Shown here in pieces: positions 12,832 to 24,408 of a DNA stretch of 64,000 bases. The notes beneath the pieces were generated by a model that saw only the letters and a list, made by a program, of their open reading frames with translations, did not search any database and had not been told where the DNA came from. Both the position numbers and the translations under genes were made by a program. Source of the stretch: Dromaius novaehollandiae (taxonomy: Eukaryota > Chordata > Aves > Casuariiformes > Dromaiidae). The stretch is taken from NCBI RefSeq assembly GCF_036370855.1, contig NC_088105.1, forward strand, positions 11,165,619 to 11,229,618, read 5' to 3'. The stretch's first letter is position 1, and each line of letters starts with the position of its first letter.

Positions 12832-14874
12832 AGGGAGGGGAAGGAGCCTTTCTCACCACAGCCCGAGGCGGTCTGCCGGATTTAACTCTTTTGCTCAGAG
12901 TGGGACATTTGTCGGCCTGAGTGGCATCAGCACACTGCTGCTAGAGGCCAGTACAGGCCCCTTGTTCGTTAGTGGCTGCTCCTGGGCTCAGGTCCTGCGG
13001 TACTGTAGGAGGCTCTGTAAATGCTCCAAGACGTGAATGGATTTGGTGCTGCTTCCCATGCAATTGAAGGCTGACCCAGCATGAGCAAACGTTTGGGAAT
13101 CGAGATGCCATTGCACTGCAGTATGTGCTGAGGTCCCAGCCAGGTTCGGTGCAGACCATGCCCTCCTTTGTGGCACGGGCTAGGACCCTGCCTTTGGAGA
13201 TAGGCTCTTCCAAGGAGAATATTCATGCACAGACATATAGCCAAATGTCCCAAAGGGGGCCAGAGTGAGCAGGGAGATGGATGCTGCCTCCTGTACTGCT
13301 GGAGCACCCCAGGCTTTGGTGGAGTAACTGGTCCTCAGTGGAGGCCTCTTTGGTTAAAGAGACAGCAGTAAAGATCAAAGACTCATGGACTCTGGGATAG
13401 CATGTCCCGCTGGTTTTCACAGGGTGGGAAGTGAGTGTGATTGAGTTGTGGAGCATTTCCTCTCCAGTTCCTTTTCTGGTTGAAATCTGGGCTTATCTGA
13501 GAGCTCTTGCCCTTGAATAGTGGTTTAGCAGGACTTGGATGACCACCTCATAAACCCCTTCTTCTGGCTGGTTCCTGCAAGGTAGGGCAGGAAGTTAGAG
13601 CTGACAGTGATGAACCTTGAATGGAAGAGCAGGCTCAGGTGTCTCCAGGCTGTACCTGTGGCTTGAGCAAGCTAAAGGCTTTGCACAAATGTAAGCCAAT
13701 ATTTTTCTAGCTAGTAGTAATGGTTGCTCCTTAGGAACCTGTCTGGGCCTCGGAGTTCATTTCTTCACTGAAACTTTTATCAAGAGAGTGAAGGTAACTT
13801 TCTAGTCTTGCTGATATCTGTGAGAGAGAATCTGCTTGGAGGCTTTCCAACACGTGGCAGTTTCTGCTGTTGCCCTTTGACAGCACCAAAGATAAGATAC
13901 ATGAACCTCCTGCTCAAGGAAGTGCTCTCCTCTTCTTGCACAGGTTCAACAAGATTAGCATACAGCCTGCTGTTTCGTGACATGAGGCTCTGTCCCCAGA
14001 AGGACCTGGGTTTTCACACACATCCCTACTCACTCATGAACATCCTCTGACTCATTGCTCCTCACTCACTTCAGCCCTTTTTCCAAGCACTCTCTGTTTT
14101 TTCTTTCCAGTACTATTTCTTCACTCTTCACTTTGACCACCCAGATCCACAAGAATGAACAACCTACCTAAGAAAATCCTGCTCCTCACTGGTTGCCAGG
14201 AAGTTTCTAGCCACAGCTTCCTCAGAGCATCATGCAATGTGACTATCGGGGTCTGTTGTGTGAGTCCAGCCCCAGCAGAGAGAGCTGAGTCCACATGAGG
14301 CAGAGCCCGCACAAGACTGGAGTATCCTGGTGTTTGCAGTGCAGGAGGCATTGTCATCACAGCCTGGTACCCGATAGGCCTGGGTGCCTGCTGCATCACA
14401 TAGGCTTGATGAAATATGCCCACATTCCTCATGCTCCCATATTGTCTGTGGACTTGCATCCCCTCTGCGTAAGGGATGGAGAGGGCGTAATCCATTCTCG
14501 ACAGTTCCTGGAGTGGCATCTACAGTAGAAACAAGGGCTTGTGTGGAGGTGTCTGAGCTTTGCACAGGTGCAAGAAAACATGTGGGTGGGACAAGGTGTT
14601 CTGTGTTGACACTGCAAGCAAGAGTTTATCTAGATCTCACCCATGCCAGATAATGGGCTACCTGAACAACTAGCTGTTCCTCAGGAGGAGAGATGAGAAA
14701 GCTGAGCTAAATCCATGTTCCCTGGCAAAATAATGCCTGGAACATCAGCATGTATATACAGGACTACGAAGAAGCTGGAAACACCGCCAGCCTAGCTGTG
14801 AACAGCCTGGTGAACCTCCTGAGCCAGAAACTGCAGCTCAGCCAGCTGCCTCCTGGCAAGCATCAGATCCAAAG
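12832..14874. other. Spacer between the inverted repeat copies
   Basis: About 2.04 kb of ordinary base composition between the two arms. No terminal inverted repeats of a DNA transposon and no transposase-like frame were seen. It contains the minus-strand exon-like segment at 14190-14519. Confidence 0.6.
14190..14519 (-). other. Exon-like open segment, unknown gene
   Basis: Read on the minus strand, a pyrimidine-rich stretch ending 'tttctactgtag' directly precedes 14519, and 'cca|gtgagg' fits a donor after 14190. Two frames are open across the 330 bases. One gives 'ENGLRPLHPLRRGDASPQT', which loosely recalls the start of NIDO-type extracellular domains (a '..LYP.G..GD..TP' pattern), followed by a cysteine-containing stretch. 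The other begins with ATG at the acceptor. Neither continues into a domain that I can confirm. The resemblance is an impression, not an alignment, so the call stays weak. Confidence 0.15.
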
Positions 14875-15028
14875 GCATGGTTGGGAGCACCATCCTGCGC
14901 ACTGCTGGCAGGGTGGCAGTCCTCACCACCACCTGTGGTGACCACAGTGAAGCACAAAGCCAAACTGCTTTTGCGGCGGCACCCTCCCAAACCCCAGGCT
15001 CTTGCCTGTCCTGCTGGTGTGCCAGCCA
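14875..15028 (-). repeat. Copy B of the 154-bp inverted repeat
   Basis: Reverse complement of 12678-12831 with about ten mismatches or indels. Both copies lose similarity abruptly at their ends: beyond 14875 the sequence is unrelated to the flank of copy A. No further copy was noticed elsewhere in the window. Confidence 0.85.
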
Positions 15029-16143
15029 GCATGGATGAGAGAGGAGGTGAACTCTGATGGACTTTGGACCATGTCCATCCTTTGGACTATCTACCTTTGT
15101 CCTCCAGGGCTCCTTCTGGGAGGGAGAGCCTGGCTTGCTGGCGGGAGGCAGATGTTTGTTTCAGAGGGTTTCTTCAGATGTAATATTGGGAAGAGTCCTT
15201 GGCTGTTGGGCTTGGAGGGATTGCAGAGTCCCTGGGCTGATGCATGCAGATGAGACTTCTGCTCACCACAGGCAACACCATGGTACAAGTGCTTTCAGAA
15301 ACCAGTTGTGCTTTTTGCTGGAAACAGGTTGGGTCTGGGCTATTTTGTATCCACTGGTCCCCTTAGGAGACTGCCTCAGGGACCTTCCGTCTCAGTAGTT
15401 AGGAATCTTCTGCTAATTTCCAGCACAAATGTATTTGTGGCCGGCTTTTTACTCATTTGTTCTTGAGGCAGAGGACAGTGCTGGCACAAACAGCTCTTCT
15501 CCCTGCCTGTACTCTTCAATGTTGATTTGAAATAGTCTTTCTTTGGCCTTGGGTTTCAGAGGGATGCATTTCAAAACCAGAAATAAATGGTCTTGAAATA
15601 TTTCCCACAATTTTGCAAGATCTTGACTGATAGCAAGATTAAAAGACAGATAACAACAAAATCAGCATTCAGGCTGGAACCACTATTGCTAAGTAGACAA
15701 CCCAGTAAAGCCAGGACTTCTTGTTTACAATTGAACTCATGAATTTTTAGATATTAATGTATGAAGGATTGAGTAAACAACCATTGTGCCTCTAAGGAAT
15801 GAGTCCCAGGCTGTCCTGAGCTGGAATACTTTGTACTTTCCTGATTGCCTTCCAAGAATTTCAAATTGCTTTGTAACAGAAAAACAAGCCTGCTTCATAA
15901 GATGTTTGTGAGGTTCTTGGGGCAGTATTAATTCCTTTGCACTGTGATGTGGCCAGTTTGGAGGCAGAACTCAGTGGCTGCTTACCGTGGGACACTGGAC
16001 ACCTAGGCATTCGTAGTAGGGTAGGGAATATCCCTGAAGAATGAACCAGACAGGTCAGAAGAGCTGGCCAGGATTTGTTAAAACTTTACTGTAGCACACA
16101 GGTCTATGAAGGGATGTGTTCGCAGGACAAATCATCCCTTGTG

Positions 16144-16174
16144 CTCTGGAGAGAACATGATATGCTCTCCAGAG
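16144..16174. repeat. Perfect 10-bp inverted repeat, 11-base spacer
   Basis: 16144-16153 (ctctggagag) is the exact reverse complement of 16165-16174, separated by 11 bases. It is not followed by a T-run and is not part of the 154-bp repeat. Function is unknown. Confidence 0.9.
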
Positions 16175-17493
16175 AAGCTGTGCAAGCTATATTTTGTGCT
16201 GATGGGCTCCCCAGATTTACCTGGATGTTTATGAGCATGGTGGCCTTGATACCTGATGCTGTGCTGCCCTTTCAAGGTGCCCCTTATTTCTGTCTTTCCC
16301 ATGTTGAGTGTGTGCAGGACAGTAACATCTTTTTGTGTTTTTGGATTGTTTCAACAGTGACCATCATGTTGACAAGAGCTCCTTCAACCAAGAATAACAC
16401 TTGGGACAGGAGACCAGCATGCTTTCATGTCTCTGCCAGTCCTGGGCTGCGCCAGCGCCATTTGGCTAGTTTTTGCACTGGGATCCGAGAGCCGGAAATG
16501 AAGACTTCTTTCCATTAGCGTTGGTGGCTGAGGATTTCAGACAGGCTATGAAGCAAAAGGAGCTGAAGGCCCGCGGCTTTGCAGTGTTCCTCTTGGAGAA
16601 GCCGGGCAGTCGTACCTGAGATGTTTTGGACAGTGCCTTTGTAAACAAATGAGATGTGTCCCTTGCTACCTAGGTCAAGCTTGGGTTTGGTTTCCAGGCC
16701 AACAGCTTAGAGTTGTGGAAAGAGTCATGAATTCAGGTTACCAAACCATCTGCTGGCTGCATTTTAAAAAGCAATTAAAGCAAAATTGTTTCCAGCCCTT
16801 CTGGTTGCAAGATGTAGCCTAAGGAGAGATAGCCAAGCCAAGATTTGCCTGATTCTGCCACAGCTCCAAGTATGAATTACTTTGATACAATCCCTGTGCT
16901 GTGCATGCTGTATGGTTCAGAGTTCCTCAGGGAGCGTACAGGTGAACAGGGCTGCCATGCTATTAGCACAAAGGCCTGAAAGATGATAAAATGCAGGAAA
17001 CTGGCACTTTGGTCTTTTTTTATTGCTTTTAATCAGAAATAGAGTAAAAATCTTTAGAGAAGTAAGAATCCTTTTCTGGGTAGAGTGTGTTGCCAAAGAG
17101 CAATGGATTGCAGTTCTAAGCAGTATTTACTGAAGCTGCTGATGCCATGGTCTGAGGACCTGCGTTGCTGGACAAGTGCAAGATCCACTCTGTCTGTGGA
17201 AGAGCCTGAGAGAGTTGGCATTAATGGCAGAAGGTGATGTTGAACTCTACCAAACAGGTATTTCCTCATTGAACCACTTAAGATACCTGCAGAGGTTTTG
17301 TTGGAGAGCAGTATTGCAAGTATTGCTTGTCTCCATGAGGTGACAGCTTGACAAAGCCAAGTGGGGTTCCTGGGGGAGAGTGTAGGGCCCTTGAGAGCTT
17401 CTGTTTAGGAGCTGGCTCCCAGCAGCATGGAGAGCAGACCTCTTCAAGGAAGAAACTCTGCTCTCTTCCTTTTTCCACAGTGGAAGGCTTGCA

Positions 17494-17518
17494 AAGAAAG
17501 AAAGAAAGAAAAAAAAAA
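17494..17518 (+). repeat. (GAAA)n then poly-A microsatellite
   Basis: Four GAAA-like units run into about ten A residues, giving a short purine microsatellite. Confidence 0.85.
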
Positions 17519-18097
17519 GCGAGGGGTAGGGATAAAAAGAAATGGCAGAGAGAACATGGTTCTGGCTTGTCGTTCTTCAGCAGCTTGCCAAAATCAGAGA
17601 ATGACCTTCTGTTGGAGAGGAAGGTGAGGCCTTGCCTGAAGGTGAGGTGGGACTGTACATATAGGATTTAATATTCTCTTCTGTGCTTTTTTATATCCTT
17701 GGGATTTTCATTCTTCTTCTGAACAGTCATGCAAGAGAGAGCTGGGGAAATGAGTCTCTTTAACCTGCACCACCAGTGTCCTTTTGGAAACTGCTTTTTG
17801 TGTGCTTAAAATGGGTCCCAGGAAGATGGAGAGAGGGGTCTAAGGTGCTCTTCACCCCATGGAGGGCACAGGGGCAGAGCAGGTAACCACGTGTGCACTG
17901 CAGAGCCCTAAGCGTACCAGGGCCCTGGGTTTGAAAGTGGAAGGTGACAGGATTGAGGTGCCCTTGCAAAGAAGCTCCTGTGCTGGGCTGCAGAGACTTG
18001 CAGGAGGCTATGCTCCTGCTCAGTTCAGGTGCCTGAATCCTGTATTCAAGAAATGTGAGTGATGCTAAATACTTCTTCCGTCCTAGCTCTGAGCCAC

Positions 18098-18240
18098 TTA
18101 GATGCCTCTGCACTGATACAGAAGCTGGTCTCTGGTGCAAGAGCAGGGCGGTTTGCCACGGTTCTTCAGGCTGTGCTTGGTGGAAGGGCGCATGTCCATG
18201 CCATGGATGCCGAACTTCTTGTGACCAGTCATGTAACGCT
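18098..18240 (-). other. Candidate terminal coding exon, 46 codons, unknown protein
   Basis: On the minus strand a long pyrimidine tract ('cttgcttcttctccctgcct') leads to '..accgag' at 18241, an acceptable acceptor. From 18238 a frame runs 46 codons to TAA at 18100-18098. By hand count about three quarters of its third codon positions are G or C, higher than the surroundings, and the peptide is basic and compositionally normal (contains YMTGHKKFGIHGMDMRPSTK). The start phase depends on which of two adjacent AGs is used. I do not recognise the family. Context: two CpG islands and a minus-strand TATA-like box lie 0.7-2.5 kb upstream in the same orientation. Other frames are also open here, so coding is not proven. 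A random open stretch remains possible. Confidence 0.25.
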
Positions 18241-18904
18241 CTCGGTATGAGGCAGGGAGAAGAAGCAAGATCTGTTTTTACTGAGCTCAAAGTTGGGCCA
18301 AAGCATCTTCTTTGTCTGGCAGAAGAAGGTAGGGTGCTACAGTGATGGGTCTTGAGAGAGGGTGGGCTGGAACAACCTGGGGGAAGGGGTGGTGGCAGCT
18401 CGCAGCATTGAGTCTGGGGGCCGCAGATGCCTTGGGGACAGCCGTGCTCTGGTGTCTCGCTCTGTCCGAGCCCTGCCATGCCAAGCACCGCTGGCCAGCA
18501 TGACTACTGCATCTGGCATGGGGAGGGAAGCATTGTGTATTGAAGGATGGGGCTCCCCAACCTTCGTATCCCCTTTGGAAAAAAGAAAAACCAGGCTTGC
18601 AGAGAGGCAGCAGTTACCCAGGAGCTGCCTGGCCCTGGAGAGGGGTCTTTCCCGGCGAGCGGAGGGGCAGAGCAGCTGCAGGCTCAGCTCGGGCAGCTGC
18701 TTGCTTTGCAAGAGAGGAAGAAAAAAAGCTGTGAGCCCAGCACCGAGCTGAGCCTGCTGCTTATGTAAGCTGGCAGCGGGGCCAGCCGTGCGGAGACACA
18801 GCGGGCTTGCAGTGGGGCGCAGTCATCTTTGATTTCTCTTGTTTGCTCAGCAGCTTTCATGTGGCGGGGGAGCAGGGTGAGGGTGCGAGATTCCTGCACA
18901 CTGA

Positions 18905-19285
18905 ACTCCTCTGTTTCTCGCGGCAGGATAAACAGAACATAAAACAAAGCCCCGAGGCAGCGCTCGCCTCCGAGGTGCCATGCTGCCACCCCCCCGGGCG
19001 GCCTGTCCTCCGCGCTCCCCGGGAAGGGAGAGACGCAGCGGGGGGGCCCCAGCGGCAGCATCCGCGCTGTCTTGGGTGCCCCGGCCTGGGAAGCAGAGCG
19101 GCGACGGGAGCCCCCGGGGCTGCGTTTAGCCAGCTGGGGTTTTTCCGGGCGTTGGCGCTGTGCTCGCGGCTGTATCGAGGGCTGCGTCTTGGTGGCGGGG
19201 AGGAGCGAGCAGGAAAAAAGGGCCAAAGCTCCCCAGCAAGCAGCTCGTGACGTTCGGGTGCCAAGCGGTGCCTTCGTGGCCTGTA
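18905..19285. promoter_or_regulatory. CpG island
   Basis: About 30 CpG dinucleotides in 380 bases by manual count, with ccgg, cgcg and gcggcgacg blocks and high G+C, against a CpG-poor background. Consistent with a promoter or first-exon region. Direction is not determined by sequence alone. Confidence 0.65.
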
Positions 19286-19676
19286 AGCTGTGTCCTGAGC
19301 AATCTGCAGCCCGCTGCAATACCTGCACCGTCCTCCCTTGGCCATGAGTTCCCTGCGCAGGTTTTCTCTGCTCCCTGAAATCTGGGTTCCTTATTTTTGG
19401 TCACCCTCATGGACTAATTTTGACTCTGTCTCACCCCGGTGCTGGACGCCTGTCAGTGGCAGAGGGCAAAGGTGCTGACCTCAGCTCTTTCCCAATGCAG
19501 TATTAGCTAATCCCCCTCCCAAGGGACGCAGCTATGGGCCGGTCCTCCCTAGCCCAGCAGCAGGATGAGCGGGTGCCAGCTCCCCTGCATTTCCACAGAC
19601 CCGCGATTTCACCACCACGGCTTTGCACGGCGCGAGGTGAGGAAGAGGCAGAGCAAATGCTGCTTGCTGCGGCAGT

Positions 19677-20726
19677 TTAAAACACTTCTGTGGGTTTCTT
19701 TTCATGTGGGGTTTGCTCTGGTGCCCATGGTAGCTCCGTGTTTCCTGCAACCCTACCGTGAAGTCGTTTGGTTGGAGAAAGGCGTTGGCCAAGTGCTAGA
19801 CTGCAGCAATGCTCCCTGCAAATGTTATTGCTACTAAAGAAGCACGAAGTTGCTGCTTTGCAGGTGTGCATTATGCTGAGCCCCCTGGCAGATGCGCTAC
19901 CCCGGCTGCCTGCCGCTGCGTGAGATGGCATTGCTGACTTCTCCTCCCAAATGGAAGAACTTTTGCAGGGGAAAAAGCCTTCCAGATGGAAAGAAGCTGT
20001 TTTGCTGGCAGGGATTTGGGGGCTGTGAGCTGCGCATGTGATAACCCAGTGGAAATGCAGAGCTACGAAGGTCAGGGGTTGCCCACTGTGGCACTGAGCC
20101 AGGCCAGGGTGGCCTTCGGGGTCCCAAAATGGAGGGAACAAGTTGGCGGCTGGAGACAAGTCTCTGGTGGAGCTGTATGAAGGCCGGGGACGCGTGTGCT
20201 GGGGGAGGCAGCGCTGACCCACACGGGACCGCGGGCAAGGGGAAAGCCAAGCATGGGGGCTGCTTATCCAAACTTCTTGGCCTGGGGTTTTGCGAGCGCT
20301 GGCTTTCTCATAGGTTTCCCACTCTGGGCTCGACGGGCTGGAAATACTGCAAGGGCAGCCCTTTTTCTGTTTTTTTTCCCCCTGATGTTTGTGTCTTTCC
20401 ACTTCCGCCTCCGGGCAGCGCGCGGTGCGCAGGGGGGCGAAGCTGCCTCGGCCCGCAGAAAGGGGGGGAAGAACGCAGCCACCACGACGGGAGGGCTGGG
20501 CTGCCCTGCGCCGGCTCCGCGGGCCGTCCCGCCCGGGCTGGGAGGCCCCGTCCCAGGAGAGCGAGGCGGCGGCGGCGGCAGCCGAGGGGAGGCTTTCCCG
20601 CGGGTCCCCGCGAGCCGCGGCGTGCTCCCCAGCGGCGCTAGCAGGAAGGGCCCGAGCTCGAAAGCGGGAGAGGATCAAAGCTTTCTGAGCACTCGGGGCA
20701 CTTGGCCCAGGAGGTTTTTGTTCCAT
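19677..20726 (-). other. Longest open frame of the window (349 codons), doubtful
   Basis: An ATG at 20726 opens a 349-codon minus-strand frame to 19677. Its first third lies in the CpG island and reads as Ala/Arg/Pro-rich sequence with an alanine run from the GGC repeat, the usual product of a GC-rich leader. The rest has no domain, signal peptide or membrane segment that I can recognise. The ATG sits immediately beside the TATA-like box, so a transcript started from that box would probably begin downstream of it and use a later start. Length is helped by composition. A real orphan protein cannot be excluded. Confidence 0.12.
20285..20700. promoter_or_regulatory. CpG island (strongest density)
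   Basis: Roughly 45 CpGs in about 410 bases, including cagcgcgcgg, ccgcgggccg and a (GGC)5 run at 20565-20579. Density peaks at 20401-20650. The island ends sharply near 20700, just below a TATA/MEF2-like element. Best read as a promoter island, more likely serving a minus-strand transcript because the TATA-like box reads in that direction. Confidence 0.75.
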
Positions 20727-20736
20727 CTATTTATAG
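20727..20736 (-). promoter_or_regulatory. TATA-like box / MEF2-type site
   Basis: Minus-strand CTATAAATAG matches the TATA consensus (TATAWAWR). On either strand the ten bases also match the MEF2 consensus CTA(A/T)4TAG. If used as TATA, the start would fall near 20,700 on the minus strand, at the edge of the CpG island. Which role applies, if either, cannot be told from sequence. Confidence 0.35.
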
Positions 20737-23700
20737 CAGCGGGGCCAGCCGAGTTCAGAGTTGGAGGCAAACTTTTCCAAAGCTGGGGGACATTGGGAAT
20801 GGGGGGGGAAAGGGAGTTCAGCCAGGCCCACTTCCAACAGCTGTTGACTACTGCCCTTAGGTATGCGTTGCTCTCCATGACACGCTAACAACAAACCCGC
20901 ATAGGAGTGCCTGGCTGATGCCGTGGAGATTGAAGCAAAAATGTGAATTGGCTGCAAGTGGGAACGTGAATGTTTCCAAACGGCAAAGCCATAGTGTTTG
21001 AAAGCGAAAACTGTTTTCTTACTAGCTTGTTTTCATCCTCCAGCCAACATCCTTCAATTACAAATAATCTAGTATTGTTTTCAAGGGGAAAGTTGGCAAT
21101 GATTTTAGGGTAAAAAAGACTGAGATAAGGCTTCTTGAAGCAGATGTTATGTTTACAAAATGGAGAGGAGGGATGGACATAGCCTGCCTTTTAATCTTGA
21201 AGGTGAATTTTGATGCAATTAAAGAATACGCTGCTTTTCTGTGCTACAGCTTATAGGCAAAGCTAGATTTGAACTCTGAATAAGCAGCCCAACCAACCAA
21301 CTCATGACACAAGTGAAATTGTGTCACATTTTAAACTATGGCCCTTCCAGAGCAGGAAGGCAGCCACTTGGATTTTCCTGCCTCTAATGGCATTCATTAT
21401 CTGCAAGGGGTATGAGCAGCACGGTTTGGATATGCACCAACTCTTTTTGCATGCTTAGATCCACTGTCTTGGTTTAAGACACTTTCTGTAGGTGATAAAA
21501 ATATCTCTCTAATTACCAGTAGCTTCCTAGGGCACTGCTAAATTTCTAACTGTTCTATATCAGCAGCATCTCCGAGCTTACTTCTCCCTGAGGAAAGGGT
21601 GCAATTAGGTTGGGAGGTAATTATAATCAGGGTAATGGAGAGGATGGTTTGAGGGACCCGGTTCTGGAGATGGTGGGTTTAGTAGCAGAGCAGCACCTGA
21701 CCCAGGTGGGCTGCTACAGTGAACGGTGTTACGCTCTTTCTGGTGGAGCATGGTGTGGGTTTTCTGTGCACTGATCCTTGCTGTGGGATCCAGGTACTGT
21801 CTTAACCAACACGGCTAACCTTTATCATGTGTTTGTCTTAGCTTATTTTCAGAGAGAGGAATGTCACAGATGGAAGATTTCCTTTGATCTCATATCCACC
21901 CCCAGGAAAGTCTTTCCTCCTATGCAGACGATGCCCATCCTTGGTGTGGATGGTTGGATGGTGCTGGAGGAGCCAAATTGTTCCCTTTAGGGGAGCATCG
22001 TTGCATGCAAATTCTAGAATGGATTTTGACAAAAGAAAGAATGCTCTGGAGGTGGTTGGAACATGCGATAAAGGTTGGTCTGGTTTGCTAAAGGCAGATG
22101 GCACTAAATTATTTGGTATCTCCTGGTGACCTGATAGGAACTGTGGTAGACTTCATCTGTTTTAGATGTCAGTGGAGCATTTGGTGTGATGTTCTGGGGG
22201 AAGTTACTCATGCAACTGCATAGGGTGGGGCCTGGCAGAGGAACTGTAGTGTCCAGGATTGACTGAAGAGCAGGTGGTCACGACTGGTGCTGCAAGGGGA
22301 AGTGTCAGGCCAAAGGAGAAGTTTCTTCTGGAGTTCTTGTTTGGTAGTTTAAAAAATGATTCAGAAAAGTAGGAGAGCAACTGTAAAATGTGTGCATGAG
22401 GCAGAGCTGGGAGGTATCAAAAGTACAGAGGAGGTTATAGGTGTTGCAAAGAGAGAAATGGATGACTTGGAAGATGAGAGGGATGGCAAAGAGATGAAGC
22501 TCAGCAGGAGAAAACACAAGGTCTTTGAGCTTCTGAAGCAACAACCGAAAATAAGATAGGACTTCATTGTCTGGAGGCCACAGAGAAGGGCCTTGGACTA
22601 TCATCTGATCATACAGTGACTACGAGCCACTGACTGAATGCACCCATGCAAAGGGCAGATGCATTCTTAGGGTGCTTTTGTGGCAATGCCTCTCCATTTA
22701 TGTTAAAATAGTCAGTGCCAAAGCTTCTACTGGAATAACAAATCTGATCACCCTTTCTCAAGAAAAGCCAGACTGGAGCAAGTGCTGAGCAAGACTACAC
22801 AGGTGGTGAGGTGAATGGAGAGCTGTGCTTGGTCCCAAGTGGTGTGGGACTCTTCTGCTGAGTTGTCTTAAACATGCACGATCCCAGCCACAGCTGGGAG
22901 AGCAGACAAACTGGAGCACTAGAGGGGCCCAGAGCCATTTCACCCCTTGAGATGGTCTCAGGGCTAGTGCTGATTTTCCTTGTACTGCGGAGAACCTACT
23001 CTGGGCACAGCTTAATTCTCCAGACTGGTCAGTCAGCAGCTTTTCATTACTGCTAAAACTCAGCTTTAAAATAAAGTAGATCTCCAATATCCCACCAGGA
23101 GCTGTCCAAGTGGTGAGACAGAATTGCTTTCGCATTTTGACCTGTAAGCCTGCAGGGAGGAGAATGGTCACTATTCAGGAGGTTTCTGCACCACTGAGGA
23201 TCTGTACAGTCCTCCAATGCTCTTGCTATGAAGATCCCCTTTGGTTTTGTACACACTTTGTCAGCAGTGTGAGCAGACATTTCCCACATATTGGGGAAGG
23301 TCAATGCTGAGACGTTTGTCTCTGCTGTTGCAGGGCAGACTAGCAGTCTGCTTTCCACCAGTGGCAGAGATGTGCAGGAGGCCCTTCCCTGTGGTCAGTT
23401 AGCTACGGGTTGTCCAAGGCGAGCTGGGCTACAAAATACCCCTGCTTTGAGCCTGCTCCTACCTCCAAGAGAACATGAGCAAACATACACATTTTGAAGC
23501 AAAACAAGTGGCCTGACCACTCGAAGGGTGAAATAGATGTGAGGGTCAGGCACAGTTCTTCTCCCAGCTTAGTTTTTCAAGCTGGTGACCACAGGCTCTG
23601 AGCCTGGCCTCCACTGTGAGTACTGCTCATCCCAGGCAGCAGAAAATGTTCTCATTTTTGCTCCTAATGATGATCACTATTCATCTCTCAATCTGTACAT

Positions 23701-24233
23701 GTCCTTACTGTGAAAGACCGTTCATGTGCTTGGTGCTAATGTTCCCAACTCTTGTCTTGGGAAGAGTACAGAAGCCAACTGGACAGTCATTTATTTCACT
23801 GAGAAGCTGTTTGTTCTGCAATTAACACGCAAAATGCCTGCCACTGTGGCTGAAAAGAGGTTTTAATTAAAATCATTGGTATGGGCCAGACTGGAGAGTG
23901 AAGAAGAGGTGGGAAGAAGGCCCAGGTCAGTCTCTTGGGTCAACCCAGGAGACTTCCCACTGAGATGAGGCGGCAGGGAAGGTAGAACCCACTTTTTAAT
24001 TGTATGAGCTGTTTTTCCTTCCTTGAGTGACCTGCCCAGCAGTTGATTGCAAGCTGATAGGAGCACAGATACTGCCAACCAAAAGTTGGGACAGGTCCAC
24101 TGGTCGTTTGAGTCCTAATGAGGAACCATGAATAGAAGTCTCAGATCACACCTAAATCAAAACCACCTCGCCCTCTTCTCTAATGAGCATGGCTCTTGAA
24201 GAGCTTTTGTGTTTGATTTTGCTTGGCTTTCAG
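20737..24233. other. Gene-free stretch, 20737-24233
   Basis: No supported gene. It contains an 8-bp perfect inverted repeat at 21305-21326. The part just above 20737 has a GGG..GGGGGGGG..GGG run near 20797-20814. Nothing else was recognised. Confidence 0.55.
21305..21326. repeat. Perfect 8-bp inverted repeat with 6-base loop
   Basis: tgacacaa at 21305-21312 and ttgtgtca at 21319-21326 flank 'gtgaaa'. A compact stem-loop or dyad protein site. No known motif name is assigned. Confidence 0.85.
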
Positions 24234-24408
24234 AGGTGCCCTAGGCTGCATCTTTCAGGCTAACCTCCAAGCGGCCCTGGGCCGACTGGCAAGTACCTTG
24301 TTGTCCCCTCTGCTCACAGGTGGCCTCCAAGAAGGTGTCACTCTGCTGGGCTGCCGGGGAGGACTCACAGCGCAGGTGATGCCTGCTGTGCTTTGGGCAG
24401 CTGCCCAG
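24234..24408 (+). other. Exon-like segment with consensus donor
   Basis: 'gatttttgcttggctttcag'-type pyrimidine tract ends at 24233, and 'gcccag|gtaagt' at 24408 is a textbook donor. A second strong acceptor (cccctctgctcacag) at 24319 would give an 89-bp exon. One frame is open across the whole 175 bases and encodes a Leu/Ala/Gly-rich peptide (e.g. GGLQEGVTLLGCRGGLTAQ). I do not recognise it. An exon of a non-coding transcript, or coincidence, is equally possible. Confidence 0.18.

Larger units (their letters stand above)
15029..18097. other. Gene-free stretch, 15029-18097
   Basis: No supported gene. It contains the perfect 10-bp stem-loop at 16144-16174 and an A/G-rich run at 17494-17518. 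The 147-codon open frame at 16075-16518 (+) has no recognisable domain. Confidence 0.55.
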
